Below, one piece after another: positions 23,225-33,822 of a stretch of DNA of 64,000 nt (the stretch's first letter is position 1; each line of letters starts with the position of its first letter). The stretch comes from Wyeomyia smithii (lineage: Eukaryota > Arthropoda > Insecta > Diptera > Culicidae), in NCBI RefSeq assembly GCF_029784165.1, contig NC_073695.1, positions 242,890,089 to 242,954,088 of the forward strand, in the 5' to 3' direction. Under the pieces are notes generated by a model, which saw nothing but the letters and a program-made list of their open reading frames with translations, searched no databases and was not told where the DNA came from. Position numbers and translations under genes: made by a program.

Positions 23225-24480
23225 ACATTCCGAAATACTAATCTACAATTCTGGCGACCGTGCTTGGGAAAGCAAACATACAACGGCCAATCATATCAAT
23301 CGAAGTTTGCATTTCAAGGAGGCCTGACCATTTTCAATAATATAGTTGCTTGTCATATTAGGCTTGACAATTGTTAAGTTTGATTATGTGATAACCTAAT
23401 TTTAATGCAGATAATAAAAGCTGTTCGGATGTTGTGCTTATTACTGAAAGAGCTTTTCGTTGGATGCATTTACTAGTGCTCGCTATCGCACAGAGACAGC
23501 ATTTTACTAAAGGAAGTGCCACACTGCACCAGCTGACCCTGCTACTATCAATGCTGATATACCTGCTGCAACTGCTGCGCTATCCGTTGCCATGCCACAG
23601 CTGTGGCCGCTATCCACTGCTATTGGTATCCACTGCACTGCAGTTGCTGCTAAGGGAGTACTGCTGCTGTCGCTGTCTGGAAATAATATGAGCAGTTTCG
23701 GCTGATCAAACTCTTATATAGGCCAAATAGCACATTTCAAATTACAAGGTCTATAATTCTATCGACCGTGCTTGGGAAGCAATCATATAACAACCAATCA
23801 GAGGTTGAATTTTTCGTTTTGACAAGGCTTGACAATTTTCAATAGTACAACAATTTGAATAATAAAATTACAATTTTCTGCATTTGGTAAGAATCTTAGA
23901 CGATTTTCCAATCTATTGCTACAGGAATGAAGGAAATCCATCGAAAACTAACCGATTTATTAGTATTTAATCGGACATATTTTTCACTTTTTCCAGTTTT
24001 GGTTTTTATTTTACATCCCTATGTAGCCGAGTATGTAGCCGAACTTCCTGAGAGACGTAGCTCTACATCAAAAAACGATTTTCCATAAATATTGATCCAA
24101 GGCTCATCCAGGACGTTTCCAACCCAAAAATTATATGGATTTGGTTAGGAATTGAACCTAACATAAGAGTGTTGTTTAACAGAATTGGTTCTGGCTAACG
24201 ATCCAGAACTACGAGATGGATCCAACGACACTATAATTCCCTACAACGAGCTCTACAGTCCACAAGAACCCAAGACTTTTCAGGTTTTTCTCCGAACTCT
24301 TTCTTGCAAATCGTAAAAGCAGATAAGTATAGAAAATAAAGGTAACAACATATATACTATTATCAACCAAAAAGCATGTTATCAACCCGTTATGCATTTT
24401 GTTTTAATTTCAGGGGTTTAAACCTGATGACTCAATATCCAGATTGTCTATGTCAGCCTACGCGCGAGTGGCTTCAACAT
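23225..24480. repeat. Tandem-like duplication of a TATA-containing unit, with CTG-rich insert
   Basis: From 23225 the right half of the interrupted unit reads ACATTCCGAA, then GCGACCGTGCTTGGGAAAGC and ACCATTTTCAATAATA. A second unit at about 23685-23960 has ATGAGCAGTTTCGGCTGA, CTTATATAGGCC, CGACCGTGCTTGGG and ACAATTTTCTGCATTTGG. Between them 23525-23680 is rich in CTG/CTGC. Partial copies of the same unit appear near 34790-34910 and 36740-36890. No protein is supported: the open frame at 23434-23691 is low complexity. Confidence 0.55.
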
Positions 24481-24559
24481 GTTTGGCCGATTTTTTTAAC
24501 TCTAATAATAATTATTATATAACTATATTCAAACAAAAATCCATCATCATTGATGAACA

Positions 24560-24792
24560 TAATAACTTAATGTACCCAATAAATTAAAAAAAATATTTGA
24601 ATTTTACAATCTTCATCATTAATTTACAAATAAATTCTATATGATCTGTATACACGACATATTTTATGGGTAAAACACAAAACCTTTTAAACTCCGCCAT
24701 TGTTACTGAACGTTTAACTTGTCTTGGCATCGAATTGAAAAAGTTTATTCCTTTGTACAACAGAGAGTTCTGTGATCTTCCGTAAAGAAAAT
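24560..24792 (-). pseudogene. Old non-LTR ORF2, C-terminal end (CR1/L2-like)
   Basis: On the minus strand this encodes the end of an RT protein: LYGRSQNSLLYKGINFFNSM, then KRSVTMAEFKRF. The upstream part lies beyond the Juan insertion at 29316-29400, and the reading frame joins directly once Juan and one target copy are removed. Clade assignment is tentative. Confidence 0.7.
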
Positions 24793-24807
24793 TTGTTGTT
24801 CTAGCAT
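24793..24807. repeat. Target-site duplication of the Juan-type element, left copy
   Basis: TTGTTGTTCTAGCAT is repeated exactly at 29301-29315. The final T may belong to the poly(T) that follows, which is the element's poly(A) tail on the other strand. Confidence 0.92.
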
Positions 24808-25038
24808 TTTTTTTTTTAAGGGGGGATTTGTTAGTAGCTTAAGTATTTATGATAAATATTAGTAAATAATGAGTATGTGTGTCCAATCACAAATGGTGAC
24901 TTCTCAACACTGTTAGAAATTTGTAATTTTAATTGTTAGGATTTGTTTGCTTTCGCAATTAGGACTTATCATTCGTAGGGATTTAAACCTACTTGTCAGA
25001 AAAGGGGAAGTAAACTTACAACTAACTTAATTGCTAAC

Positions 25039-27790
25039 TTATTGGCTATAAAGAGAGCTTATCGTAGCAATTGAGGATTGCAACGATTTTTGTCGAAAAT
25101 TGTTAATAATTTTATTTGACATAGCTTCTAATGGTTCAACACCAGTAAGTCTATGTAATTCGAGTGTACCAAACCAAGGAGGACGCTTCAAAATCATTTT
25201 CAGAATTTTATTCTGAATCCTTTGGAGCGTTTTCTTCCTTGTTGAACAGCAACTTGACCAGATCGGTACAGCATAAAGCATTGCTGGTCTAAAAATTTGT
25301 TTGTAAATCAAAAGTTTGTTCTTTAAACAAAGTTTAGAATTCCTGTTAATGAGAGGATATAAACATCTCGTATATTTGATGCACTTGGCTTGTATACTCT
25401 CAATGTGCTCTTTGAAAATAAGTTTTTTATCATAAATTAGTCCCAAGTACTTAACCTTGTCAGACCAACTTAAAATAACCCCATTCATCTTGACAACGTG
25501 ATTATTGTTTGGCTTGAGGAAAGAAGCCCTAGGCTTATGCGGAAAAATTATCATTTGAGTTTTAGAAGCATTGGGAGAGATTTTCCACTTTTGCAAGTAG
25601 GAAGAAAAAATATCTAAACTTTTCTGCAATCGACTGCATATGACACGAAGACTTTTTCCTTTTACGGAAATGCTTGTGTCATCGCAGAACAATGACTTTG
25701 TGCATCCTGGAGGCAAATCAGGAAGATCTGAAGTGAATATGTTGAACAGGACTGGACCCAAGACTGAACCTTGAGGCACACCTGCTCTGACAGGAAATCT
25801 ATCAGATTTGAATTCTGATAGACAACCTGCAGAGTTCGATCAGTAAGATAATTTTTTAAAATTTTGATTAGGAAAATTGGAAAATTAAAAGTTTTCAATT
25901 TCGCAATCAAACCTTTATGCCAAACACTGTCGAATGCTTTTTCTATGTCTAAAAGAGCAGCTCCAGTGGAATAACCTTCAGATTTGTTAGCTCGTATCAT
26001 ATTAGTAACTCTGAGCAATTGATGAGTTGTGGAATGCCCATGGCGAAATCCAAACTGTTCATTTGCAAAAATTGAATTTTCGTTGATGTGTGACATCATT
26101 CTGTTAAGAATAACTCTCTCAAACAGTTTACTTATTGAAGAAAGCAAACTGATTGGCCGATAACTTGAAACTTCAAATCTAGAAAATCTATAACGAGCGT
26201 CTTAGCAGAGTGATTGAGATCAATCAAAGAAATAGTTATCGGTTTCCGTTATACTCTTCTAATTTCAGCTGGGTTCTTATCCGGTTTTAAAATGGGGGTA
26301 ATTTTTGCATTTTTCCATAATTTGGGAAAATGTGCAATTTTGAAGCAGCAATTGAAAATTTTCACTAAAAAATCCATTGTGCTCTCAGGGAGATGTTTGA
26401 TTAGTATATTAAAGATTCCATCGTCACCAGGTGCTTTCATATTTTTGAAATTTTTAATAATTGATTTAATCTCATTCAAGTTAGTTTCAATTATTTCTGC
26501 AGTAAAAAAATTCTGGGAAGAAATTAAATCAAATTGACGTGTGACTTCATTTTCAATTGGACTCACAAAATTCAAATTTGAGTTATGAACACTCTCAAAC
26601 TGCTGAGCAAGTCTTTGAGCCTTTTGTTCATTGGATACAAGAAAACGTTCACCATCTTTAAAAACTGGAATAGGCTTTGAAGGTTTCTTAAGAATCTTCG
26701 ACAGCTTCCAAAATGGTTTTGAATATGGTTTCAATTTTTCAACTTTAGTCTCAAAATTTTGATTTCTCAGAAGAGTAAATCTATGTTTAATCTCTTTCTG
26801 TAAATCTTTATAAATAGTTTTAAAAACAGGGTCACGAGAACGTTGATATTGACGTCTGCGGACATTTTTCAAACGAATTAGAAGCTGAAGATTTTCGTCA
26901 ATTATAGGTGAATCAAATTTCACTTGAGCCTTTGGAACAGAATAATTCCTGGCATCAACAATTGCACATTTTAATGCTTCCAAAGCGGAATCAATATTCA
27001 CTTCGTTTTGCAAATCAAGCTCATTATTGAAATTTCTCTCAATATGAGTTTTGTATCTTTCCCAATTAGCCTTGTTATAATTAAAAACAGAGCTCATAGG
27101 GTTTAAAACTGATTCATGTGATAAAGAAAAAGTTATTGGAAGATGGTCAGAATCAAAGTCAGTATGTGTGATCAAATCACTACATACATGACTTTGATCT
27201 GTTAGCACCAAATCAATTGTTGAAGGGTTTCTTACAGAAGAAAAGCATGTAGGACTATTCGGAGACAAAATAGAATAGTATCCTGAAGAACAATTATTGA
27301 ATAAAATTTTGCCATTGGAATTACTTTGAGAATTATTCCATGAACGATGTTTAGCGTTAAAATCGCCGATTATAAAAAATTTCGAACGATTCCTGGTGAG
27401 TTTTTGTAAATCACCTTTAAAATAATTTTTGAGCTCGCGTGTGCATTGAAATGGTAAATATGCTGCGGCAATAAATAAAATCCCAAGTTCAGTTTGAACT
27501 TCAATTCCCAAAGTTTCAATAATTTTCGTCTCAAGATGGGGAAGAGCACGATGTTTGATTCGGCGATGAATAACAATTGCAACTCCACCGCCGGAACCCT
27601 GAATCCTATCATATCTATGAACCACGTAATTGGGATCATATTTTAATTTTATGTTAGGTTTCAAAAATGTTTCAGTAATAATTGCAATATGCACATTATT
27701 TACTGTTAAAAAGTTAAAAAGCTCATTCTCATTGGCCTTCAATGAGCGAGCATTCCAATTTAATATTTTAATTGTTTTATTTAAAATCAT
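25039..27790 (-). pseudogene. Juan ORF2 (endonuclease and reverse transcriptase)
   Basis: ATG at 27790 overlaps the ORF1 stop by 14 nt. The endonuclease is intact: ILNWNARSLKANENEL, ITETFL, GSGGGVAIVIHRR, IGDFNAKHRSWN and DSDHLPITF. The RT begins APGDDGIFN and breaks after DKNPAE at about 26265 because of a 92 bp insertion. It resumes with YRPISLLSSISKLFE, QFGFRHGHSTTHQL and motif A LLDIEKAFDSVWHKG. A small indel near 25800 shifts the frame before VPQGSVLGPVLFNIF, and the catalytic box is FCDDTSI rather than YADD. The C-terminal domain ends normally at 25039. There is no RNase H, as expected for Jockey elements. Confidence 0.88.
26175..26266. mobile_element. 92 bp micro-insertion with imperfect inverted ends inside the Juan RT
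   Basis: The insertion separates DKNPAE from SSYRPIS in the RT. TTC occurs at both edges (26172-26174 and 26264-26266), suggesting a 3 bp duplication. The two ends share TAGAA and TATAACG in inverted orientation. Removing exactly 92 bp puts the open frames at 27790-26249 and 26147-25662 back in register, which supports the boundaries to within a few bases. Confidence 0.7.
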
Positions 27791-29099
27791 TGCTAAATTT
27801 TAAATTAGAAACAATTTTAATAGTAAAATTTGTGCCTATTTGAATGGCTTCAAACATTGATTTTGCCTGCAACATGGCGTTCATAAGATCGAACATTGCC
27901 TGTTGCAAAAAAGAAAGTTTACCTGCCGTAATAGGCCCCAGGCAGTTGACATTAGAAAAAATATTTTCGGCAGCAATATTAGCTGGAGTAACAGGTGTAC
28001 AATTATTTTCTAGCGTGTTTTGCTTACCCATATTACCGGTCATTTTCGAACTACCAATACTAGGCGGTATAATGTTCGAACTACCTGTAACCTGTGCATA
28101 AGTTAAACGGGTATGCAAAGGAGTAGGTAAACTATGCGTCACTGGTACGCTTGGAGAATTTTGTTTTGAAGTTGGTTTTAATTGAGAAATTGAATTTTGG
28201 TTACCTTGCCTTGCCTTAACAATTGCTAAACGGACTGGGCATTGATAAAAATTTGACATATGGTTGCCGTTACAATTCGCACAGCGAAAATTTTTACTCT
28301 CTTTCACAGGACATGTGTCCTTTTTGTGAGAAGAGTCTCCACAATTAAGACATTTTTGGTCCATGTTACAGAATTTGGAACCATGGCCATAACGTTGGCA
28401 AGTACGGCATTGGGTGAAATGCTTTTCACCTCCGCCATACTTCCTATAAGTTTCCCACTTTACACGCACATTATACAAAGCATGTGCTTTTTCAAAAAAT
28501 TTTAAGTTGTTAACCTCATTGCGGTTAAAATGAATTAAATAATTAACAAGGGAAATTCCAGTTCTCTGACTGTTTTCGCCTCGTGATTTTTGTTTCATTA
28601 GAATTACTTGGGTAGGGGCTATGCCAAGTAATTCTGTTAAAGTAAGTTTGATCTCATCAACGGTTTGATCGTTGGTGAGACCTTTCAAGACAACCTTGAA
28701 CGGCTTGGCGTTCTTGGTGTCGTATGTAAAAAATTTGTACATCTTGTCAGTTAAATACTGAACAAGACGATCACGACCCTTTACTGAGTCGGCTAATAAG
28801 CGGCATTCACCTCTACGGCCAATCTGATAGGTAACTTTAACGTCAGAAACAAACGTTGAAAGTTCCTTTTTGAATATATTAAATTCAGAAGAAATAGTTA
28901 CCACAATAGGTGGAACTTTCTCCTTTTTTAAAGATTTTATATTTTGTATAGTTTCATTATTAATAACTTCCATTTCACCAGCTTCTTGCTCAGGCAAAAT
29001 ATCAAAAGGATTGTCACTACAGACACTCGAAGTGTCAGAAAGAGATGCCTCTCTTTTCCTCCCCGCAGCGATGCGAGGTTTCTTTTTCCGTCCAGCCAT
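27777..29099 (-). CDS. Juan ORF1 (gag-like RNA-binding protein), intact
   Basis: This is an uninterrupted 440-residue frame from ATG 29099 to TAA. In-frame sequence upstream to 29141 lacks an ATG and is 5' UTR. The basic N-terminus is followed by a segment typical of Jockey gag proteins (KPFKVVLKGL, DEIKLTLTELLGI, RTGISLVNYLIHFNR). Three zinc knuckles lie at about residues 229-282: CRTCQRYGHGSKFC, CLNCGDSSHKKDTC and CANCNGNHMSNFYQC. The C-terminus is low complexity, Ser/Thr/Asn-rich. The product would coat element RNA and help deliver it to the nucleus. It is the only long intact reading frame in the window and overlaps the ORF2 start. Confidence 0.9.
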   Translation of the reverse strand: MAGRKKKPRIAAGRKREASLSDTSSVCSDNPFDILPEQEAGEMEVINNETIQNIKSLKKEKVPPIVVTISSEFNIFKKELSTFVSDVKVTYQIGRRGECRLLADSVKGRDRLVQYLTDKMYKFFTYDTKNAKPFKVVLKGLTNDQTVDEIKLTLTELLGIAPTQVILMKQKSRGENSQRTGISLVNYLIHFNRNEVNNLKFFEKAHALYNVRVKWETYRKYGGGEKHFTQCRTCQRYGHGSKFCNMDQKCLNCGDSSHKKDTCPVKESKNFRCANCNGNHMSNFYQCPVRLAIVKARQGNQNSISQLKPTSKQNSPSVPVTHSLPTPLHTRLTYAQVTGSSNIIPPSIGSSKMTGNMGKQNTLENNCTPVTPANIAAENIFSNVNCLGPITAGKLSFLQQAMFDLMNAMLQAKSMFEAIQIGTNFTIKIVSNLKFSNDFK

Positions 29100-29315
29100 T
29101 TCAGGTGATACGAAAAAAGTTAAAACAAATGTTAAATTCAAAAGTAGGTAGTCTTGAGAAAGACTGATGGGAAATAACTTTCAGGTAGTCTTTAAAAGAC
29201 ACACTGACAAAACACAAACTTTGAAGCTATAGGCAGTCAAAGACCAGTCCACAAGCAACCGAAAAAACGTCTGATCTGTAGGACAGTTCAAGACGCACTG
29301 TTGTTGTTCTAGCAT

Positions 29316-29400
29316 CATACGCGTTTCTAGTATTGTACCTATGAAAATCACTTCCTCTGTCAATTCGATCACATAAATAACGAGGCAGCATATTATTCAA
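29316..29400 (-). pseudogene. Old non-LTR ORF2 fragment just upstream of the Juan insertion
   Basis: The minus strand encodes NNMLPRYLCDRIDRGSDF followed by a YNTRNAYDAR-type block, which joins in frame to the C-terminal fragment at 24792 when Juan is removed. It is part of the same element as 30753-31400. Confidence 0.75.
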
Positions 29401-29460
29401 AATCTAAATATATAAATTAAGGAGAGAGACAGGAATGTGCGAACCTCCATAACTTAGCAA

Positions 29461-29576
29461 GGGGCCATCCACATACCACGTGGACAGCTTTGGGGGGGGG
29501 TTGGCTAATGTCCACGGCCCATTCAATTTTTTTTAGAATTTATATGGACAGTTGTCCACGGGATGTGGATGGCCCC
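29461..29576. mobile_element. Short palindromic MITE, GGGGCCATCC ends
   Basis: The 116 bp unit starts GGGGCCATCCACAT and ends ATGTGGATGGCCCC. Arms of 26 and 24 bp pair with a two-base gap and include CCACGTGGACA. It lies between fragments of the old non-LTR element. Similar GGGGCC-ended repeats are widespread in insects. No clear target-site duplication was found. Confidence 0.75.
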
Positions 29577-29859
29577 CAATGGATTTTCCGATTTGTATGC
29601 AATTTTCTTTGTTTTGTTCGTCTTAACACAAGGAATTTTTGTACGAAAAGAAAAACTCGAAGATATTAAAGAAAAAAAATATAGTGTTTCTACAGAAAGC
29701 ATCCGTAAAGAGAGATAGACATACAAAACGCGTTCTTAGAAGGCACTGACAAATTTTCAATTTTTTGTTTACCAGTTGACAACTACAGCTAATAATTCAA
29801 TAAAACGTGATTATTATTTTATACGGTGAAAAATTAAAGCAGGTTTTGTTTTGAGTTCG
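29577..29859. other. Unassigned AT-rich spacer
   Basis: Nothing supported. It may belong to the old non-LTR element or to the lost 5' part of the Helitron fragment. Confidence 0.3.
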
Positions 29860-30752
29860 TGCAACTACTTTCGATTCCGAGCAGGAAATAAATGATGAGA
29901 TACACAACGAGGCGTTGGTTTTGATCGAAGTCATGTGGTTGCTCATGAGCGGCAGTTCGTTGAGCGAACTAGGAATGCCAGCACCGAATTGTCCAATTCA
30001 TGATGCATGAGAGTTGGAGCGTGAACGAGAATATGATCAAGATATATTGAACCAGGAACAAATTTCTGTTAATGAATAACCAACAAAAGGACATTTATAA
30101 CACATTGTTAAGAGTGGTTGACTAAGGAAATTGAGGCATTTATTTGATCGATGCGCCTGGCTGAACTGGCAAGACGTTCCTAATCTCATTATTGTTGAAG
30201 ATCAGAAATTGCGGTGGCTGTTGCATCCTCAAGGATTGCAGCAACATTACTAGAAGGTGGTCGTACAGCTCATTCCCCGTTCAAGCTGCTGACGAACCGA
30301 CTTGCAATATTCCTAAGAATTCAGTAATGGCGAAAATGTTGCCGAATTGTGAGCTGATCATCTAGGACGAATGCACAATAAAAAACAAACAGCCGTTTGA
30401 GTCACTTGATCGAACAATGAAAGATTTACGAAGCAACACAAGACATTTTGAAGGAGCAATGATTCTGTTGACTGGCGATTTTCCTTTTATTTTACTCATT
30501 CAATAAGAAAAATCACATCCCTGTAACTAACTTTCAGGTGTTTTTCGACAAACGCTTCCTGTCATTTCGCGATCAACGGCAGCAAATGAAATCAACGTTT
30601 ACCCTAAGCTTTCGTAATTGTGGCGTTTTGTGAAGAAGCTATGCAACACTAGACTATGCAACAAAAAAAACACGTACTGCTGCTATTGGGTTGAATATAT
30701 ATTAAACTGAAAACTACTTTTTGGTGGAACGAAGTTTACCGGGTCGGCTAGT
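29860..30752 (+). pseudogene. Decayed Helitron helicase fragment with a Helitron-like 3' end
   Basis: The plus strand encodes a broken PIF1-like helicase of the Helitron type, which unwinds DNA during rolling-circle transposition. Visible in order: EINDEIHNEALVLIE, LSELGMPAPN, YDQDILNQEQI, Walker A as DAPG-stop-TGKT (30150-30176), AVAVASSRIAATLLEGGRTAHS, Walker B region ELII-stop-DECT (30351-30380), KDLRSNTRHFEGAMILLTGD in broken frame, and after a roughly 70 bp insertion RQTLPVI and STAANEIN. The stops in both Walker regions look like single-base changes. Sequence after the helicase ends ACCGGGTCGGCTAGT (30738-30752), a plausible CTAGT-type Helitron 3' terminus. The Rep domain is absent. Confidence 0.75.
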
Positions 30753-31400
30753 TTCATATAGAAACACCATTGTCAAAAATATACTCTTTGTTTCACAAAA
30801 GCCATTGCAATGCGTCCAGCATAAAACTCGAGGAAGTGTATCTATTACATCTTAATATTAATCGCATTACTTTGTTTTGTAAGCGCTGCAGTCTCAACAT
30901 TTGTTTATTGTTTGCGCAAGAAATAGTATGGCTGAACAAAAATCTGTATGTGGTGAAATGATTGACTTATAAAGACTAGATTCACAACTAAGTGTCAATC
31001 CATTTTTCAGACGGCACAAGATACCGTATGTTTTCGCTATTTTCTTGATGACATTATCTATGTGAGACTTAAAAGTTAATTTGTCATCAATAATAACTCC
31101 AAGATACTTTAATTCATTTACGCGATCAATCTTCTCACCATCAATTACAATGTTTACGTCGGTCTGGAGTTGGCAGAAGAAATAATCAAGTACTGTGTTT
31201 TACTAATATTTAATTTCAACAGGATTTTTCGCTGCAATAAACAAAACAGTATCATCGGCAAATAAATTTGAATCGCAAAACCGTAAAACTCACCTGATGT
31301 CATTAACATAAATTATGAACAAAATGGGCCCTACAACACTCCCTTGTGGTACACCAAGTGTATTAGCAATGGAATCCGATTCAAAATCTTAAAAACAAAT
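30753..31400 (-). pseudogene. Old non-LTR ORF2, reverse transcriptase core (CR1/L2-like)
   Basis: Read from 31400 leftwards: TLGVPQGSVVGPILFIIYVN, then FADDTVLFIAAK (catalytic FADD near 31260), then the thumb-region block VNELKYLGVIIDDKLTFKSH, and RLQNKVMRLILRCNRYTSSS. Several stops and shifts are present. The Helitron fragment follows directly, and the next expected RT C-terminal blocks appear at 29400 and 24792, so this is one element interrupted several times. Confidence 0.78.
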
Positions 31401-33500
31401 CTTCTGAGTTCTAGCTCTATTATCTCAAAGATTACACGACTTATTTGAACAGAGCTAGTGCCATACGAATGAGTCATCTCTCAAACCTACAAATAACAAA
31501 CTTCATAACAATTTGATATGTGACTCAAAAGTTTTGGAAAGAAAAGAAATTCAAAGACTATTTAAAACTATACCTGCTTTGATCAATATATGTGGCCTCA
31601 ACATGATTTAAATGTGGTATCGAACTATTTGAGCGTTCCCGGTATCGTTCGTGATTAAATTGTTCGAAATTAAAAGTCATTTCTTTTATTTCGCTATTTC
31701 TTAAGCACTAACGTTACGTCAAATTTCATATTTTATTCTTCAATTACAATATCAATATTTTACAAATTTTTTACAAATAATAAGTTTGAATGAGAAAGGC
31801 TGGGTCTGACCGCTAGGTGGATTAATTTAGGTTTTTTTTTGGGAAAAACGTTCCCGTTTGCACTGAAAATAAAATACTAATAAAACGATCGTTCAGATAC
31901 CCAGCACACTTCTAAACTAAAAAAATAATATGAGTTTTTGACGTAGGACTACGTCTAACCGCACTATATCCAGATACATTCCGTGGAAACTAAAACCAGA
32001 TGTAACGTCGGAATGAAAGATTTCAAACGGTTATACTGATGTAACCACATGATGGATCACAATAATCAATATGTCGTTGGATTGATGAAATGATGGACAA
32101 TTTTGTAATTCTTCAATTTTCATTATCACTTCATTGTTAAATAGTGAAAATTGAATAAAAGTTGCAAGGTCGAATTCTCACCAACATTGTACCAATCATA
32201 TGCGAGCACGCCTGGCACAGACTTCATGAATAGACACCAACTGCCTGCTGTGATATCCTGTATAGCAGTGGCAAAAAAAAAATTGACAGAATCTCCCCGT
32301 CCCAATAGGTCAACTAATGTTAGCTTCCATGAGCCTAGACAATTTTGATGTCTTGAAGGTGAAGCTTTTTCGGAAAGTTCGTATCCACCTCCACTATCAG
32401 ACAGTATTACATTCTGTTGTTAATATATATGTTAATGTTAATAAAACCGATGTCTTGAAGGAAAATATGATGGCACAGGCAACAGTACTGCACCGAGCAA
32501 TGCATGCGCTGGTTACTCGTCGTCTATCAGTGCAGAAAAACTCAATATTCATTTTCGTGCAATCAAGCCAAGTGAAAACTACATTGCCGCTATTGACGAA
32601 CAGTGGGGCGTGAAACACAATCGAATTGTCGTTTGAAGTGTCTTCTTCTTCTTGTTTCGTATAGCAGCAAATATCAGAATTCAATATGATTTTTCTGAAC
32701 TCTACACTCTGCTTTTTTCAGATTTATTCAAATAACTGAATATAGGGTATTAAAAAGACAATAGAAAACCAAAATGCTCCGTACAGATCTTTGAATAGGT
32801 AGTTAAACAAGCTGTACTGATGATTATATTTTACTAACTAAATGAATTTAGTCTAATATGACGATACTAGTTGCAAGAGGAAAACCAAATTCATTTCATC
32901 TTGATATTAGAGTTCCGACATTAGTATTTGTATTTTTCAATTGGAAATTCTTTTGAATTAGCATTTGCAAGAAAATATTACATTCCATAACCTTACTTGT
33001 AATTGAACAACGCTATGCAAACATTATTTGCTGAGGCTAATGTTGTTCATCATTCTAGCCCACTTTATTTTCGAAGATAACGGACAAATAACTTTCGAAT
33101 ATGGTATTTTTATATGACTAATATGGTTGTTCTTTGGTATCTTGAAACTGATCAATTTTTTTCTGATTGATTCTGTATACTATTAAAATATTTAAATTGG
33201 CCTAAATTAAATGTTAACATGTTCATAAACTTCTATTTCAATTTCAAATTTTCTGTGAATATACATTTTCTACTAAAACTGTAATTCGTTATCGATATTT
33301 TTTCCACGAGCTTGTAACTGCAGGAAAAAAAATCTATGAGGCATCTTTACCGCTTTGTGATCGGTGAGTGAGCCAACTTCAACACGACAAATAGATATAG
33401 AAGAAAGTTTAATTTCTACTAAATCGTACTCAATTAAATATTTTATAGAGGGTTGCCTTTCTGCGTATTAAAGAAAACTCGCTGTATTAGAATGAAAGGT
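31401..33500. other. No gene seen; AT-rich DNA with scattered repeat scraps
   Basis: Open frames here (for example 32151-32613) lack domains. Near 31955-31985 the string GACGTAGGACTACGTCT is a short palindrome, and a related GTAGTCCTACGTCAACTATG occurs at 34223-34242, suggesting fragments of a common repeat. Confidence 0.35.
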
Positions 33501-33822
33501 ATTCATCAATGGTCCAGAAACTTTTGGGGGAAATTTGGGTCTAAAGCTCTATAGCAACATTTTAGAGAAAAACTTTCTTCTACAAAGTTGTTACATATGA
33601 TAAAGCGCTTATTGAAAACGTATCAAAAATTAGGGTGACCAAAATTTTCGATGCTATCAAGTATCTAACTTTTTAATTTTTGTAGATAGATTACCTTGTT
33701 CTACAATTTTATAGGTCCAATAATTTAAGTAACTTTGTAATAAAAAAGTTTTTTTCTAAAACATTGTATAGAGCTCTAGACCCAAATTTCCCCCTAAATT
33801 TGGTTTCTGGACCATTGTGAAT
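33501..33822. mobile_element. Hairpin MITE, about 320 bp
   Basis: The left end (ATTCATCAATGGTCCAGAAAC) pairs with the right end (GTTTCTGGACCATTGTGAAT). Arms continue with GGGGGAAATTTGGGTCTA, AGAGCTCTATA-like and AACTTT blocks for about 95 bp before a short central loop. It has no coding potential. A TA target site is possible but not proven. Confidence 0.75.

Larger units (their letters stand above)
24808..29300 (-). mobile_element. Juan: Juan-type Jockey-clade non-LTR retrotransposon, nearly full length
   Basis: The element is 4493 bp, read right to left, with a 15 bp target-site duplication, a short 5' UTR starting CAGTGCGTCTTGAACTG, ORF1 (29099-27777), ORF2 (27790-25039), a 3' UTR and a poly(A) tail (T-run at 24808-24818). 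Its size and the MAGRKKKPRIAAGRKREASL start of ORF1 match what I recall of Juan elements of culicine mosquitoes. ORF1 is intact. ORF2 has a 92 bp insertion and one frameshift. It sits inside the ORF2 of an older non-LTR element. Confidence 0.88.

Noticed and set aside
23434..23691. A leucine-rich membrane protein
   Set aside because: It comes from a CTG-rich low-complexity tract within a duplicated non-coding unit.
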